Of a stretch of 64,000 bases of DNA, positions 38,901 to 53,465 are shown one piece after another. A program made the position numbers and the translations under genes. The stretch lies in contig CM059189.1 in NCBI GenBank assembly GCA_030323885.1, forward strand, positions 43,615,428 through 43,679,427, written 5' to 3'. How positions within the stretch are numbered: the first letter of the stretch is position 1; each line of letters opens with the position of its first letter. The notes under the pieces are model-generated. The model had not been told where the DNA came from. It made no database searches and was given only the letters and a program-made list of their open reading frames with translations. Source of the DNA: Branchipolynoe longqiensis (lineage: Eukaryota; Annelida; Polychaeta; Phyllodocida; Polynoidae).

Positions 38901-41900
38901 GTAACAACATAGCCTACTTCAGTACCATTCAAGTAACAAAATGGCCTACTGCAGTACCATTCTACTAACAAAATGCAGTATTGCAGTACCATTCAACTAA
39001 CAACATAGCCTACTGCAGTACCATTCAAGTAACAAAATGGCCTACTGCAGTACCATTCAGGTAACAACATAGCCTACTGCAGTACCATTCTAGTAACAAC
39101 ATAGCCTCCTGCAGTACCATCCAAGTAACAAAATGGCCTACTGCAGTACCATTCTAGTAACAAAATGGCCTATTGCAGTACCATTCTAGTAACAACATAG
39201 CCTACTGCAGTACCATTCAAGTAACAAAATGGCTTACTGCAGTACCATTCAAGTAACAACATAGCCTACTGCAGTACCATTCTAGTAACAACATAGCCTA
39301 CTGCAGTACCATTCTAGTAACTACATATCCTTCTGCAGAACCGTTATGGTAACCACATAGCCTACTGCAGTACCATTCTAGTAACAACATAGCCTACTGC
39401 AGTACCATTCTAGTAACAACATAGCCTACTGCAGTACCATTCTAGTAACACAATGGCCTATTGCAGTACCATTCTAGTAACAACATAGCCTACTGCAGTA
39501 CCATTCAAGTAATGAAATTGCTTACTGCAGTACCATTCAAGTAACCACATAGCCTACTGCAGTACCATTCTAGTAACAACATAGCCTACTACAGTACCAT
39601 TCTAGTAACATGACCTACTGCAGTACCATTTTAGTAACTATAAAGCCTACTGAAGTACCATTATAGTAACGACATAACCTATTGCAGTACCAGTCTAGAA
39701 CAATTTGTACATGGCTTATTGTAATACCATTCAAGTATATTGTAGATAAACTACTACAGTACCATTCTAGTACATGTACATGATGTATTGTATAACGAGT
39801 TATGCCCATATTATTTAGGCTGCAGGGCTTTAATATCACCTGCCCGTGTATGGCTGGTGGGTGCTGTGCCACCTGGACTCACCTGGCTGGGGTGGCCCGT
39901 GCCACACGACAGCAGCCAATCAGGTTCCGGGTGCCCGGGTGAGGCGACTTCGGGCGGCGCGGTCGCTATCAGGTATCCATTTAGTACAATGTGCATGAAC
40001 TACTGCAGTACTAGCCTAGTTCATACAAGCAGTTCATACTATACCAGTGTTTTACTTGTGGCCTGATTTTGACTACCGCGCTGCCCCCACACCCCACCCC
40101 TGCACCCCACACATACACCTCCACACCTGCCCTTAATACAGATAGGGGTAAACTTCAGGCGTCCCGAAAGTGTCAAATTCGACCATTGTGAGATTAAAAT
40201 AATAATAATTTATAAAGTGGCTAGTCTTACCTACATATCCAGCCTTTACCTCTACCGGCAGGTCCAGCTCGAACTGTAAGACAGGAAAAAGACGGTGAAA
40301 GATTAACACAAATATCGTCTCACAAAATTGTGCATGTTCGTTAGTCAACATGTGTAATTCACGCGCGAGAAAGGGATGCGGTGGCGCCACCTGGGTTTGA
40401 CACCCGGCCACACCCACGCCCCTTACCAGAACACAGAGAAACCCACAGAGGGACCCGATCCCAGACATTAACTAAATGAAGCTGCTTAGTACAAGCTGTT
40501 TAGTACTACAAAATGCTTAGTACTACAAGCTGTTTAGTACTACAACCTGGTTAGTACTACAAGCTGTTTAGTACTGTAAGCTATTTAGTACTGCAAGTTG
40601 TTTAGTACTACAAGCTACTTAGTACTACATGCTGGTTAGTACTGTAAGCTGGTTAGGAATACAAGCTGTTTAGTACTACAAGCTGCTTAGTACTACATGC
40701 TGGTTAGTACTGTAAGCTATTTAGTACTGCAAGTTGCTTAGTACTACAAGCTACTTAGTACTACAAACTGTTTAGTACTACAAGCTGTTTAGTATTACAA
40801 ACTGCTTAGTACTACAAGTTATTTAGTACTACTAACTGTTTAGTACTACAAACTGTTTAGTACTACAAGTTATTTAGTACTACTAACTGTTTAGCACTAC
40901 AAACTGCTTAGTACTACAAACTGTTTAGTACTACAAACTGCTTAGTACTATAAACTGTTTAGTATTACTAACTGTTTAGTACTACTAACTGCTTAGTACT
41001 ACAAACTGTTTAGTACTACAAGCTGTTTAGTATTACAAACTGTTTAGTACTACAAGTTATTTAGTACTACAAACTGTTTAGTACTACAAACTGTTTAGTA
41101 CTACAAGCTGTTTAGAACTACAAACTGCTTAGTACTACAAACTGTTAAGTACTACAACCTGGTTAATACTACAAGCTGTTTGTACTGTAAGCTATTTAGT
41201 ACTGCAAGTTGTTTAGTACTACAAGCTACTTAGTACTACATGCTGGTTAGTACTGTAAGCTGGTTAGGAATACAAGCTGTTTAGTACTACAAGCTGCTTA
41301 GTACTACATGCTTGTTAGTACTGTAAGCTATTTAGCTATGGTACCACATCCCTCATGCAGTAGCCCTATATTAAAGTTGCATGGTCCGATGGCGTTTGAA
41401 TTTTTGCCTTATTTTTTAGATAAATATATCAAAGTGATCATTATGAGCTACTAATCATTAGTCTGGAGTAATTTTGATGAAAAATGACTAGTTTTGAAGC
41501 AATTTGAGCTGAAAGAACCCAAAATAATTTCGACAAGCTTGTCAAAACTCCTGTGGCTATGACCTAGATGGTCATCTCGCGGCCACCACGTGATGTGAGA
41601 TGACCTAGTAATCCTGGAACCTGACAGGGCTGTAGGTAGGTATTTCTGTTTGGGGAGAAACATTCTGGGGACGGATTGGTGCCATAGGCTCATGAGGTCA
41701 CGAGATTTGCCTAATTGGTTAATGGCCTTCCTGCATAATGGGTGTTTCAAACTGAGTGTTCAAAGGGGTGAGGTTATAAACTCACTGGTTATTCTGTATA
41801 TGCTGTCCCAAATCATTAGCTAATACACCAGTATCTAAGTTGGATATATAGGATCAAATGTAAGTAATTGTTTTAATTTTGACAAAATGATATTTCATCG

Positions 41901-42422
41901 GACCATGCAACTTTAATTAAAGTTGCATAGACCGATGGCTTTCAGTTTCTGACATTTTTCTGAGATAAGTATATTAAATTGATCATTATTATCTACCTTA
42001 GTTTAGTTTGAAGTAACCTTTAATTGAAATGGGTACCTTTTGAGATATTTGAAATTCAAAAGTGTGGAAATAATTTTAGCAAGCACGCCAAAACTCTTGA
42101 TACCATAGGCTTCTGCAGTAACAGGTTCTATTAAATTGACTCAGTGTTCCTTTCTATGAGGCAACAAATACTTAATAAATGTATCAGTATCTAAGTTAGA
42201 TTTGTAGAATCAAATCCAGATAATTGTTTTGATTTTGAAAATTTGATGTTTCATCGGACTATGCAGCTTTAAGATCTGTGGTTGAGTGATTTTGCTGTTA
42301 ACATTGGAAGTGATAGAGACTCGGATAGCCATTATTTGAAAATAATATTCTTTGGAATGCTGGTTAAGCATCCCATATAGATGATGTATAAACATTGTGC
42401 GAGTATAAAGGCGTGGAGGGGA

Positions 42423-42455
<33 letters not shown>

Positions 42456-45400
42456 CCATTATTATCCATTAATTACCAATTACTACTCGCAATGTATTTG
42501 CTCCGTTCCTTCCATCCTGGGACTGGTGGCGCCACCACCGGCCCAAAACCTAACTAAGGGTGCACACATTGGTATTCGTGCCCGAGATTTATATTATCAT
42601 ATATAAATTATAATGGCTATCCCAGTCCAATGTAAACATCCAACTCACTCAACTGGTCTTAATTAACTCGAACTTATCTGACCATCTTGTAGCAAACAAT
42701 TTCTACAACTGATGTGTTCTCTCTCTGTGTGTCTCTCTCTCTGTGTCTCTATCTCTCTCTCAATTTCTACAACTGATGTTCTGTCTCTCTCTCTGTCCCT
42801 GTGTGTCTCTCTCTCAATTTCTACAACTGATGTTCTGTCTCTCTCTCTCTTGCTCTCACTATGAGAAACAAATCTTTAAGGATTTAGCTTAGAATGGAGA
42901 TACTACCACCTAGGTAGGTATTGACAGGTTGAGTACATAATAAAGGCTGTGTAGGTTTGAATAATTAGGATGCTCACCCAAGAATGGCAGAACTGTTCGT
43001 TCGATTCCCGCACTGGACACACTTGTTCATGTACACCCAACCCCGACCCACCATGACAGAAGCTTGATTATCGGTGTTTAATTAAGCACATTGAAATGCT
43101 AGGGCTAATTTGAGTGCAATAATAAGTGGAATGGAGGTTACGTCAGTATAAATTGCTAAATTAGTAAAACTTTATGCTACAATTTAAAGATTCCACAAAA
43201 TAAACACCAAATACTGACAAATGCAATGTTATTTAGGGACCGTACATCTGTGTCAAGGCTTTTCAATGCTGTTTTTGATAGGAATTCAAGACTATTTTCA
43301 TTCGCATTTCAGGGGGGGGGGGAATAATGGCGAATGGCGATTTCAAACTAAGTTAGATCAGTGGGGACAGTTTAATGGAATGCAAGGCTTTCAAGACTAA
43401 TTACCCAAAATAGATTAAATTCAAGGCTTTACAAGGCATTGAAATAGTGTATTTCTGTTGTTTCATTTCCATAGCTAAAGTAAAGACGAGTGTCCTACTA
43501 TACAGGTACAGTACAACATATTTCAATGAGTATAGAAATCGTTCCCACACAATGGATGGTTCTAACCAAATGGCGCTTGTGTAACCCTGACACGCTCTGG
43601 CTGGCATCTGGCTAACTGGTGGTGGTGCCAGGATAGCGCAGCGGGTTCCGGCCCGCAGCAAATAGCACAATAAAAATAGACCGTTATTAATAAATAGCCG
43701 AATAAAATGCAAGAATCCTAACCCATATAGGAAAGAAGCTCCGCCCTTTTATATTCATAGTAATCAAGTATATATCACATATATATATGTGTGTGTGTGT
43801 GATGTATAACGTATTATGCGAGTATAAAGATTCGCAAGGTAATATTACTTATTATTATTATTGTTATCCTCCGTAAGTTACAACACTGTACCGGTGGCGC
43901 CATCTCGCCCACCGTTGCCTCCCCCGGATGTTGACCAGTGTCAGTCGCATGTGTATGTGTCTATCTCATGGTAGCATAACAAAAAGGCAAAATGCTTGAA
44001 AAATATTTACATTTCACATCACATGGTTTGGGCAGTAAATACATCCAATTCCCTTCCTTACCATTTAATTTGGTAGCAACAGCCATTAGTGCGAGCATAA
44101 ACTGAGGAGCCCACCCGCAGGGGGCTAAAGCAGCTGTCTGTGCTGCCTTAATTTGAAGGAAACAAGTCAGTGCATTGTTATCGTCACCAGCCGCTGAGCA
44201 TGCGCATAAATAAAGCATTAGTATGGGGACCGGGAACGCAGCCTCAGCCACTGCCAAATAACTGGCAGCGATATGCCCAGTGTGGTTGATCGAGGGGCAG
44301 GGCAGTGTGTGCAAGGTAGGACAAATATAGGCTGACTGAGGAGCAGGGTTGGGTGTGTACAGTGGAACAAAAGTAGACTGACTGAGGAGCAGGACAGCGC
44401 GTGTAATGTGGGACAAAATAGGCTGACTGAGGAGCAGGGCAGTGTGTACAAGGTGGGACAAAGTAGGCTGACTGAGGAGCAGGGCAGTGTGTACAAGGCG
44501 GGACAAAGTAGGCTGACTGAGGAGCAGGGCAGTGTGTACAAGGTGGGACAAAGTAGGCTGACTGAGGAGCAGGGCAGTGTGTGCAAGGTTGGACAAAAAT
44601 AGGCTGACTGAGGAACATGGTAGTGTGTGCAAGGTTGGACAAAGATAGGCTGAGTGGGGAGCAGTGCAGTGTCTGTAAGGTGGGGAAAACGTAGGCTGAC
44701 TGAGGCGCAGAACAGTGTGGGGATGGAGGATCAGTAGGCTGATTGAGGAGCAGGGCAGTGTGTGGATGGGGGATCAAAAGTAGGCTGACTGAGGAACGGG
44801 GCAGTGTGTGGATTTGAGACCAAAAGTAGGCTGACTGAGGAGCAGGGCAGTGTGTGGATGGGGGACCAAAAGTATGCTGATTGAGGAGCAGGGCAGTGTG
44901 TAGATAGGGGATCAAAAGTAGGCTGACTGAGGAGCAGGGCAGTGTGTGGATGGGGGACCAAAAGTAGGCTGATTGAGGAGCAGGGCAGTGTGTGGATGGG
45001 GGATCAAAAGTAGGCTGACTGAGGAACGGGGCAGTGTGTGCAAAGTGGGACAAAATAGGCTGACTGGGGAGCAGAGTAGTGTGTGCAAGGTGGGACAAAA
45101 TAGCCTGACTGAGGAGCAGGGCAGTCTGTGTAAGGTGGGACAAAAGTAGGCTGACTGAGGAGCAGGGCAGTGTGTGCAAAGTGGGACAAAATAGGCTGAG
45201 TGGGGAGCAGAATAGTGTGTGCAAGGTGGGACAAAATAGGCTGACCAAAGAGCAGGGCAGTGTGTGCAAGGTGGGACAAAAGTAGGCTGACCAAAGTGCA
45301 GGGCAACTGAGGAGCAAGTCAGTGTGTGCAAGGTGGAACAAAAATAGGCTGATCGAGGAGCAGGGCAGTGTGTGGATGGGGGAACAAACATAGGCTGCCA

Positions 45401-48400
45401 GTATTGTTTCGGCATTCAGAATTTTTCTGATTTCAGAATTTTTCCGGTTTCAGAATAAAGGTAGTGCCCCTGTGGGGTCTGGAGCAGCACCCTGTAATCA
45501 AACATTAATACTGCAGAAGAAACGTATGAATACTCACACTATGGGGATAGATTAAAGACTACAAATGCTATCAGTATATGTATAGAGTAATATACTGATG
45601 AATGAAATAATTAGATAATCATAGACTATAGATACTCTAGTATATTTTTCTTTCCAACAAAAATATTTGGTAAAACTTAAGGATATGCCGTTTCAAATGA
45701 ACCATAATAAAATAGATTAATATTACTCCAGAGAAACGTAAGAATATCCAGACTAAGTTGGAAAAATAAAGACTATAAATAGTATTGTAGTGGTCTGCAC
45801 TGACCTCTCAGGCAAGTAACCACATAGACAGGTAGGCGTGGGGAGTGTGTTGATATCAGGGAGCTTAGGTGGTGTAATGGTTAGCACACTGGCGCGGAAT
45901 GCAAAGAGATGTGGGTTCGAGTCCCGTTCTAGGCACAGGATTTCCCATTTTCATCACCCCCATGACACTGGTGCCGTGACCAGGATCCTGTACAAGCTTT
46001 GCGCTGTACGGTTGTTGAACCTACCCTGTGTATGTATGTGTTAGTGCATTGCCTGTATGTATGTAATTGTAAGCATTACAAGACTTACAATTCCAGGGGG
46101 ACGAGTGTAGTGGTCTGCACTGACCTCTCAGGCAAGTAACCACATAGACAGGTAGGCGTGGGGAGTGTGTTGATATCAGGGAGCCTAGGTGGTGTAATGG
46201 TTAGCACACTGGCCCGGAATGCAAAGAGATGTGGGCTCGAGTCCCGCTCTAGGCACAGGATTTCCCATTTTCATCACCCCCATGACAGTATTACCGTTTA
46301 TGTCATGCAGATAACTGATGCTCCACACTCCTCGAAAAAGACAACATTGGATTGTGGAGCTTTCCTTATTTTAGAATTTCAGATAATGGATTGTGGACCT
46401 GTATATCGATTTTCCTTATTCACTAACTCACTACTTTTTTTGTATTATTTAATTATGTTATTTATGTTAAGTACTAGTTGCATTTTAGAATTTCAGATAA
46501 AGAATGGTGGACCTGTATATCGATTTTACTTATCTACTAATTCACCACTTAAAAAACAACTTAGTTATGTTATTTATGCCAAGTACTATTTGCAAATTAA
46601 TATCTCGTTGTTGAAATTCTGAACTAGTGAAAAAAAAAAAAAATTGTGTGTGATGAATTTATTTACCCTGCTCATAAGGGATAAGTGTGTGTTAACACTT
46701 GTTTCACCGCTGGGCAGCACTAATCGAATTGAATTAATTCTGAGTCACTTTAATTCTGAGTCAATCCTTTCTGCACCTGCATAATTCACACACTCGGACA
46801 AATGGTAACAACAGCAGAACAAAGTTTAAGGTATATTTATTTAACAATAATCAAATAAATCAGAACCGAGAAACGGTCGAGCAGTAAAGTTCAGATGGTT
46901 CCAGGACCGAGCAGTCAAGAGCAGTTCAGTGAAGTTAATTGTTTCTGGTATCGGTGTTCATGAATTGACATCTGCACTGGGGCGGGGACAGACGACACGT
47001 ACAGCACTCAAACCGTTGAGAAGTGGGTGGGAGGGTGGGTGAGCGAAGTTGCCCATGCAGCTACCCGTGGACAAGTGACCAAGCAGGCGTAGTGAGATTC
47101 GGCAGGTAACCTAAAAATAGCACATCGCCTCGTGTGCAAATTACCCATGTTAGCCTGCAGCCAACACGCATGATGAAGCGTCCCACAGACTTGTGGTCTT
47201 TAAACAATTCGAGATCAAAGAAGACCAAGAGTGCAGCCCTGCCTAGACCAATAAAACAGACATCAGCCCAGCATTCCAGGTCAGTATCAACCAGGTATTG
47301 CTGCATAAAGGGCTTCAGACCCGATGGCATCTCGAATGTGAATTGACTTGTGCCGAATCATTCCAGAGGCCTAAGGAACACAGATCCCATATTAGGGCGA
47401 TAAAGTGTTTATTAAATGCCTTTACAATTAAGAATGAGGCCAACGTTGACCTGCAGAAATTTAAAATTAAATTGAGATGATTTCGTTTATAAAACAGACC
47501 CCAAGATCCCAGTCTGGGATGTGTGTGCGTGATGTACTCTTCGCACCCAGACACTGCTCCAGTGCCAGATCTGAGCATGCGCAAAGAATGTTACCCCGGG
47601 TAGCATTAGCACCAGGATACGTGTATAATCTACAGTAATACCCCTGGTAGCATTAGTACCAGGACACATGTATGATGTACAGTAATACCCCTGGTAGCAT
47701 TGGTACCAGGATACATGTATGATGTACAGTAATACCCCTGGTAGCAATAGTACCAGGATATGTGTATAATGTATAGTAATACCCCTGATAGCAATAGTAC
47801 CAGGATACATGTATGATGTACAGTAATATCCCTGGTAGCATTAGTACCAGGATACATGTATGATGTACAGTAATATCCCTGGTAGCATTAGTACCAGGAT
47901 ACAAGTATAATCTACAGTAATACCCCTGGTCGCATTAGCACCAGGATACATGTATAATGTATAGTAATACCCCTGGTAGCATTAGCACCAGGACATGTGT
48001 ATAATGCATAGTAATACCCCTGGTAGCATTAGTACCAGGATACATGTTTAATGTACAGTAATACCCCTGGTCGCATTAGCACCAGGATACATGTATAATG
48101 TACAGTAATACCCCTGGTAGCAATAGTACCAGGATACATGTATAATCTACAGTAATACCCCTGGTAGCATTAGTGCTAGGATACATGTATGATGGACAGT
48201 AATATCCCTGGTAGCAATAGTACCAGGATATGTGTACAATGTATAGTAATACCCCTGGTAGCATTAGTACCAGGATACATGTATAATGCATAGTAATACC
48301 CCTGGTAGCAATAGTACCAGGACATGTGTATAATGTATAGTAATATGCCTGGTAGCAATAGTACCAGGATACATGTATGATGTACAGTAATAACCCTGGT

Positions 48401-51400
48401 ATCATTAGTACCAGGACACGTGTATAATGTATAGTAATACCCCTGGTAGCATTAGTACCAGGATACATGTATAATGTACAGTAATACCCCTGGTAGCAAT
48501 AGTACCAGGATACATGTATGATGTACAGTAATATCCCTGGTAGCATTAGTACCAGGATACATGTATAATCTACAGTAATACCCCTGGTCGCATTAGCACC
48601 AGGATACATGTATAATGTATAGTAATACCCCTGGTAGCATTAGCACCAGGACATGTGTAAATTGTATAGTAATACCCCTGGTAGCAATAGTACCAGGATA
48701 CATGTTTAATGTATAGTAATACCCCTGGTCGCATTAGCACCAGGATATATGTATAATGTACAGTAATACCCCTGGTAGCAATAGTACCAGGATACATGTA
48801 TAATCTACAGTAACACTCCTGGTAGCATTAGTACCATGATACATGTATAATCTAAAGTAATACCCCTGGTAGCATTAGCACCAGGATACATGTATAATCT
48901 ACAGTAACACTCCTGGTAGCATTAGTACCATGATACATGTATAATCTAAAGTAATACCCCTGGTAGCATTAGCACCAGGATACATGTATAATCTACAGTA
49001 ACACTCCTGGTAGCATTAGCACCAGAATACATGTATAATCTAGAGTAATAGCGGCAAACCATGAACCATTCCTGAAGCCCAATAACGACCAATTTTCAAT
49101 CGCACCTATAAAGTGCGGCAGAATATAACACAGGGTCCGTACACAAGTGAAGATATGGAATTCAAGGCTATTTCAAAGCTTTTCAAGGCTGTTTTTGATA
49201 AGAATTCAAGAGTGTTTTCATTTGCATTTCATGGGGAGGGAACAAAGGCGAATGGAGATTTCAAACTAATTTAGATCAGTGTCGACAGTTAATTGGAATT
49301 CAAGGCTTTTCAAGACTAATTAATTACCAAAAATAGGTTAAATTCAAGGCTTGAAATGGGGCAAATGAAGTTCAAGACTTTTCAAGCCTTTCCAGGTCCC
49401 GTACGGACCCTGATATCATCGGTTATGGGGAGGAAACTACTCACATAGATTAGATAGAAGAAATTGGCCACCACTGATCTATTATTAGCAAAGCTGCCAC
49501 ATCAAGTAGACTCAGTACCCGAGTTACCCAAAGATCGATTTGTTTGTTGTTGTTTTACGTCCTAGCAACATCTAAGGTCATATCAGGATGGGTAGTGACT
49601 TGTGACAGTGCGGACTCATGGTGAATTTATAGTGCTGCCCCACTGGGAGACCAAGCCACCAGCACCATGACCTGATATACCTTGTCGCTTCTTAGACAAG
49701 CGCTCGACATTATTAATGCTGACCGCCTGGCTAGGAAGCAACAAGTATCAATTTTTAAGTCACTGGTTTGACTCGACCAGGCTTCGAACGCACCAACCCA
49801 TAGGTTCGAATCCCCCGATTTACCAAACCAGGAGACGGACGATCAACTCATTCGGCCATCCCATCTGGTCCCCAACGATCGATATACTTTATAAGCAAAC
49901 TATGAGCAATATATAGGGTATGCACTGACGCCACGCTAAACGGAAGTGCGGCCATTGTGGAGATACAACCACAATAACAAACCCAACCTGATCAATGCAT
50001 TATCAATGGCAGTGAGCAATCTTCATACAGAAAAGTGAAATATCTCTAAAACTACACCACCTAGAAACAAATCGCTTGGTACACATATAGAAAACATATT
50101 CAATGAATAGATTATATTAAATTTATAAGGTTAGGGTTCTGGATTTCTATTAATTTTGAATGAAATAGACGTTTTGCACTGCGCATACCGTCAAACTCAA
50201 GGCATTGTCAATGGTCGTGAGCAATCTTCATACAGAAAAGGTGAGATATCTCTAAAATCACACCACCTAGAAACAAATCGATTGGTACACATATAGAAAA
50301 CATATTCAACGAATGGATTATATTAAATTTATAAGGTTAGGGTTCTGGATTTCTATTAATTTTGAATGAAATAGACGTTTTGCACTGTGAGTACCGGAAA
50401 ACTCTATGGGTTTGTTTACTGTTTGATATCGCCACAATGGCCGCGCATCCGGTTGATGACGATACATGAATGTAGGTGACTACAGCCTGGGTGCTAACTC
50501 ACTAGAACTCAGTCAGGCTTAGATGCTGGTTACCATAGCAACCATTGGTGCTAATGAGCCGACTGGTTGCATGCAGGGAATTACATAAGAGGGTGGGCTG
50601 GTGGGAGTGTCGGTGTCACTGTCAGACAGAGGTGACAAAGAGAGCTACAGGGCACCGTCTTTAATTCTGGGCCCTGCTGATCAATTAGTGGAGCACTGTT
50701 AGGCTTATGTTTATTGGGCTTTTATGTCCTAGTAGCATTCAAGGTCATATCAGGTCGAGTACCGACCGAGAAGTGACAGTGCACACTGACGCAGGTCAAT
50801 ATCAGGATAAATGTGACTGTGAGGGATATCAGACCATGGTGCAGGCGGCCAGGTCACCCAGTGGGACAGCACTATAAAGTCGCCATGAGTGCACACTGTC
50901 AGAAGTTGGTACCCGTCCTGATATGACCACAGTTGTTGCTAGGATGTAAAGCTCCAACAAACAACCAAAGAGGACACCGATGTTGACTTCATAATGCTGC
51001 CCCACTGGGATGCAATGATGCCGGCATCATTATCTGATATACTACTCAGTCACATTATCCTGATGACACTGAGCCAAGTTCAGCCAACCAGTTCTTGCCT
51101 AATTACCAATGAACGTCAGGCAATTCCATAAGATTTAATTTCACCAGCCAGACAAATACATACACATACAGCATTCAAAATAAGAGCTTTCCGCTTGTCT
51201 GAGACAAGTGAAAATTGTGACAAACAAGTGAAAATCACACCAGGCTTGTCCGATGGACAAATGAAAAATGTTGCTTATTTCTATCACTAGCATACATGTA
51301 TACATACATGCATACATATCATCATCATCATGCTGTCAGTCGCGATGCGACAAAGACTGCTTTCATTACTTGACTGCCGCTTTCCATTTAGCTCTCTGCT

Positions 51401-53372
51401 GCTTGCGTCCATGAGTCGGTCTTAATGTCTCTCAGCTTCAGGTTTCTCTTGATGGTATTCTTGAACCAGAGATGAGGGCGCCCTCTCTTTCTGTAACCAG
51501 AAGACAGTTGAGAGTAGAGGATCTGCTTTGGTAGCCTGTCTGATGACATCCTCATGAGGTGTCCAGTCCACCAGAGATTCTTTTTGATCAGAAGATCTTC
51601 CATAGAGGGCAGCCCCGTCCATTCGAGTATTTCCTTATTTGTCAAATTGTCCTTCCAGGTTAGCCTCATGATTGAACGCAGATGTCGCATCATGAAGGCA
51701 TGCAGCTTTTTCACCTGTCATTTGTACACTGTCCAGGCCTCGGCTCCGTATAGTAGGGTGGATAGCACAATTGCACAGTAGATCTTGCCTTTGACCCGAA
51801 TGGACACATGGTGGTTGTTCCACAGTATCTGGCGTAGTCGGCCAAAAGATGCGCTAGCCTTGGCCATCCTCCTCTGTATTTCAGCATCAATGCGTCCATC
51901 ACTTGATATAGTGCTTCCGAGGTAGGTGAATTCCGGAACAGAGTTCAGCTTGTTTCCGTCAACCATGATCTCCTCCTCTCGGGTTCTTGTAGAGTTGGGT
52001 TGGTACAGCACCTCCATCTTCTTGATGTTAATCTTCAGGCCGAACTTCTTTGATGCATCGGAGAAAGCGCCCACTATTTTCTGGATCTCTTCAGCAGAGT
52101 GGGCAACCAGTGCACTGTCATCTGCGAATAGCAGCTCTCTCACCAGTATCCGAGTAGTCTTGGTGTTCACTCTAAAGTGTGCGACATTTCATGAAAGCTG
52201 CCTGCAAAAGTGTTGAAGTGTTGCTGGCTTTTGCAAGTTACCAGCGGCACTCTCTCGGGGAGCAAATAGAGGTTTCACACCATCAAGAACATGTCAAGAC
52301 AGGCGCAAAACTATTTGTCCCTGCAGTGGCTGGTATGCATACAAGCATTCATAGGCAATGTATCAATTTATTATACTCGTATTATTAATTATGTAATTGT
52401 CATGTAATTGTAATCTACTCTATTTATAGTTGTGCTGATATATGTCAACCAACTACTATAACATCCCACTGCTATTTGATGTCCTTTGGGAGGCAGTGAG
52501 CGACCTGGAGAGCGAAGTGGTCTGCTACTAGGCAGGCACACTTCTGTTGCCTACTTCTCCCTCCAGGTGTGTTGTGTGCGCCATTAGCCTGTTGTCTAGG
52601 AGTAAAAAGGTGAACAAAGGGAGGCTAGCGCCTTGTCTGACCCACATTGAGCAGCTCCCCCTATCGGATGTAACGGGACACACAACCGTTACATGTACCG
52701 AATACTAGACAAGACTGAAACCGGATAGGCCATAAAGCTAGGTGATTCCACCCACCAGGCGGCAGCACCTTACAGTGTGTAGACCCTGACAGGATACGAC
52801 ATCATCACTTGGTTGGTTGGTTGTTGGAGTTTTAGATCCTGGCAACATCTAGGGTCATATCAGGGCGGGAACCAACTTGTGACAGTGAGGACTCATGGCG
52901 ATTTCATAGTGCTGCCCCACTGGGAGACCATGCCACCAGCACCATGGCCTGATATCCCACTCAGTCACATTATCCTGACACTGAGCCAACCAGTCCTTGC
53001 TCTATCCTAATATTGCCTAGCGCCTGGCTAGGAAGCAACAAGCATCAATTTTCAAGTTATTGGTTTGACTCGACCAGGGTTCGAACCCTTGGTCTTCCAA
53101 AATGGGAGACGGACGCTCAACTCATTCAGCCATACCGTCTGGTCACATCACCACCAGGACACCGACTCCTCCAATTCCTCTATTGACGCTGTTGCATTCA
53201 ATGTTGTTTTGTCAATAATGACCTTGAGGGGGGGGGGGGGGGGTTAGACTTGCCTGATCCAACCAATGTATTTGTTATTTTGTTAAATAAATAAAGGTAG
53301 ACCTCAATAATTAATTTCTAAATTAGTTGCTATATAGTAATCAAGTAACAATGTCAACGGTAAATATATTGT

Positions 53373-53465
<93 letters not shown>

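Noticed and set aside
44244..45341. 365-codon open frame on the minus strand (TLPCSSVSLF-type repeats)
   Set aside because: It is the 45-bp minisatellite read in a frame kept open by a period divisible by three; no splice or coding signal, and neighbouring frames are also open.
47487..48797. Tyr-rich ORFs such as MYPGTNATRGIT repeats
   Set aside because: 48-bp array, period divisible by three; no start context or homology.
53373..53461. AT run as replication origin
   Set aside because: A plain AT dinucleotide microsatellite; nothing else supports an origin.
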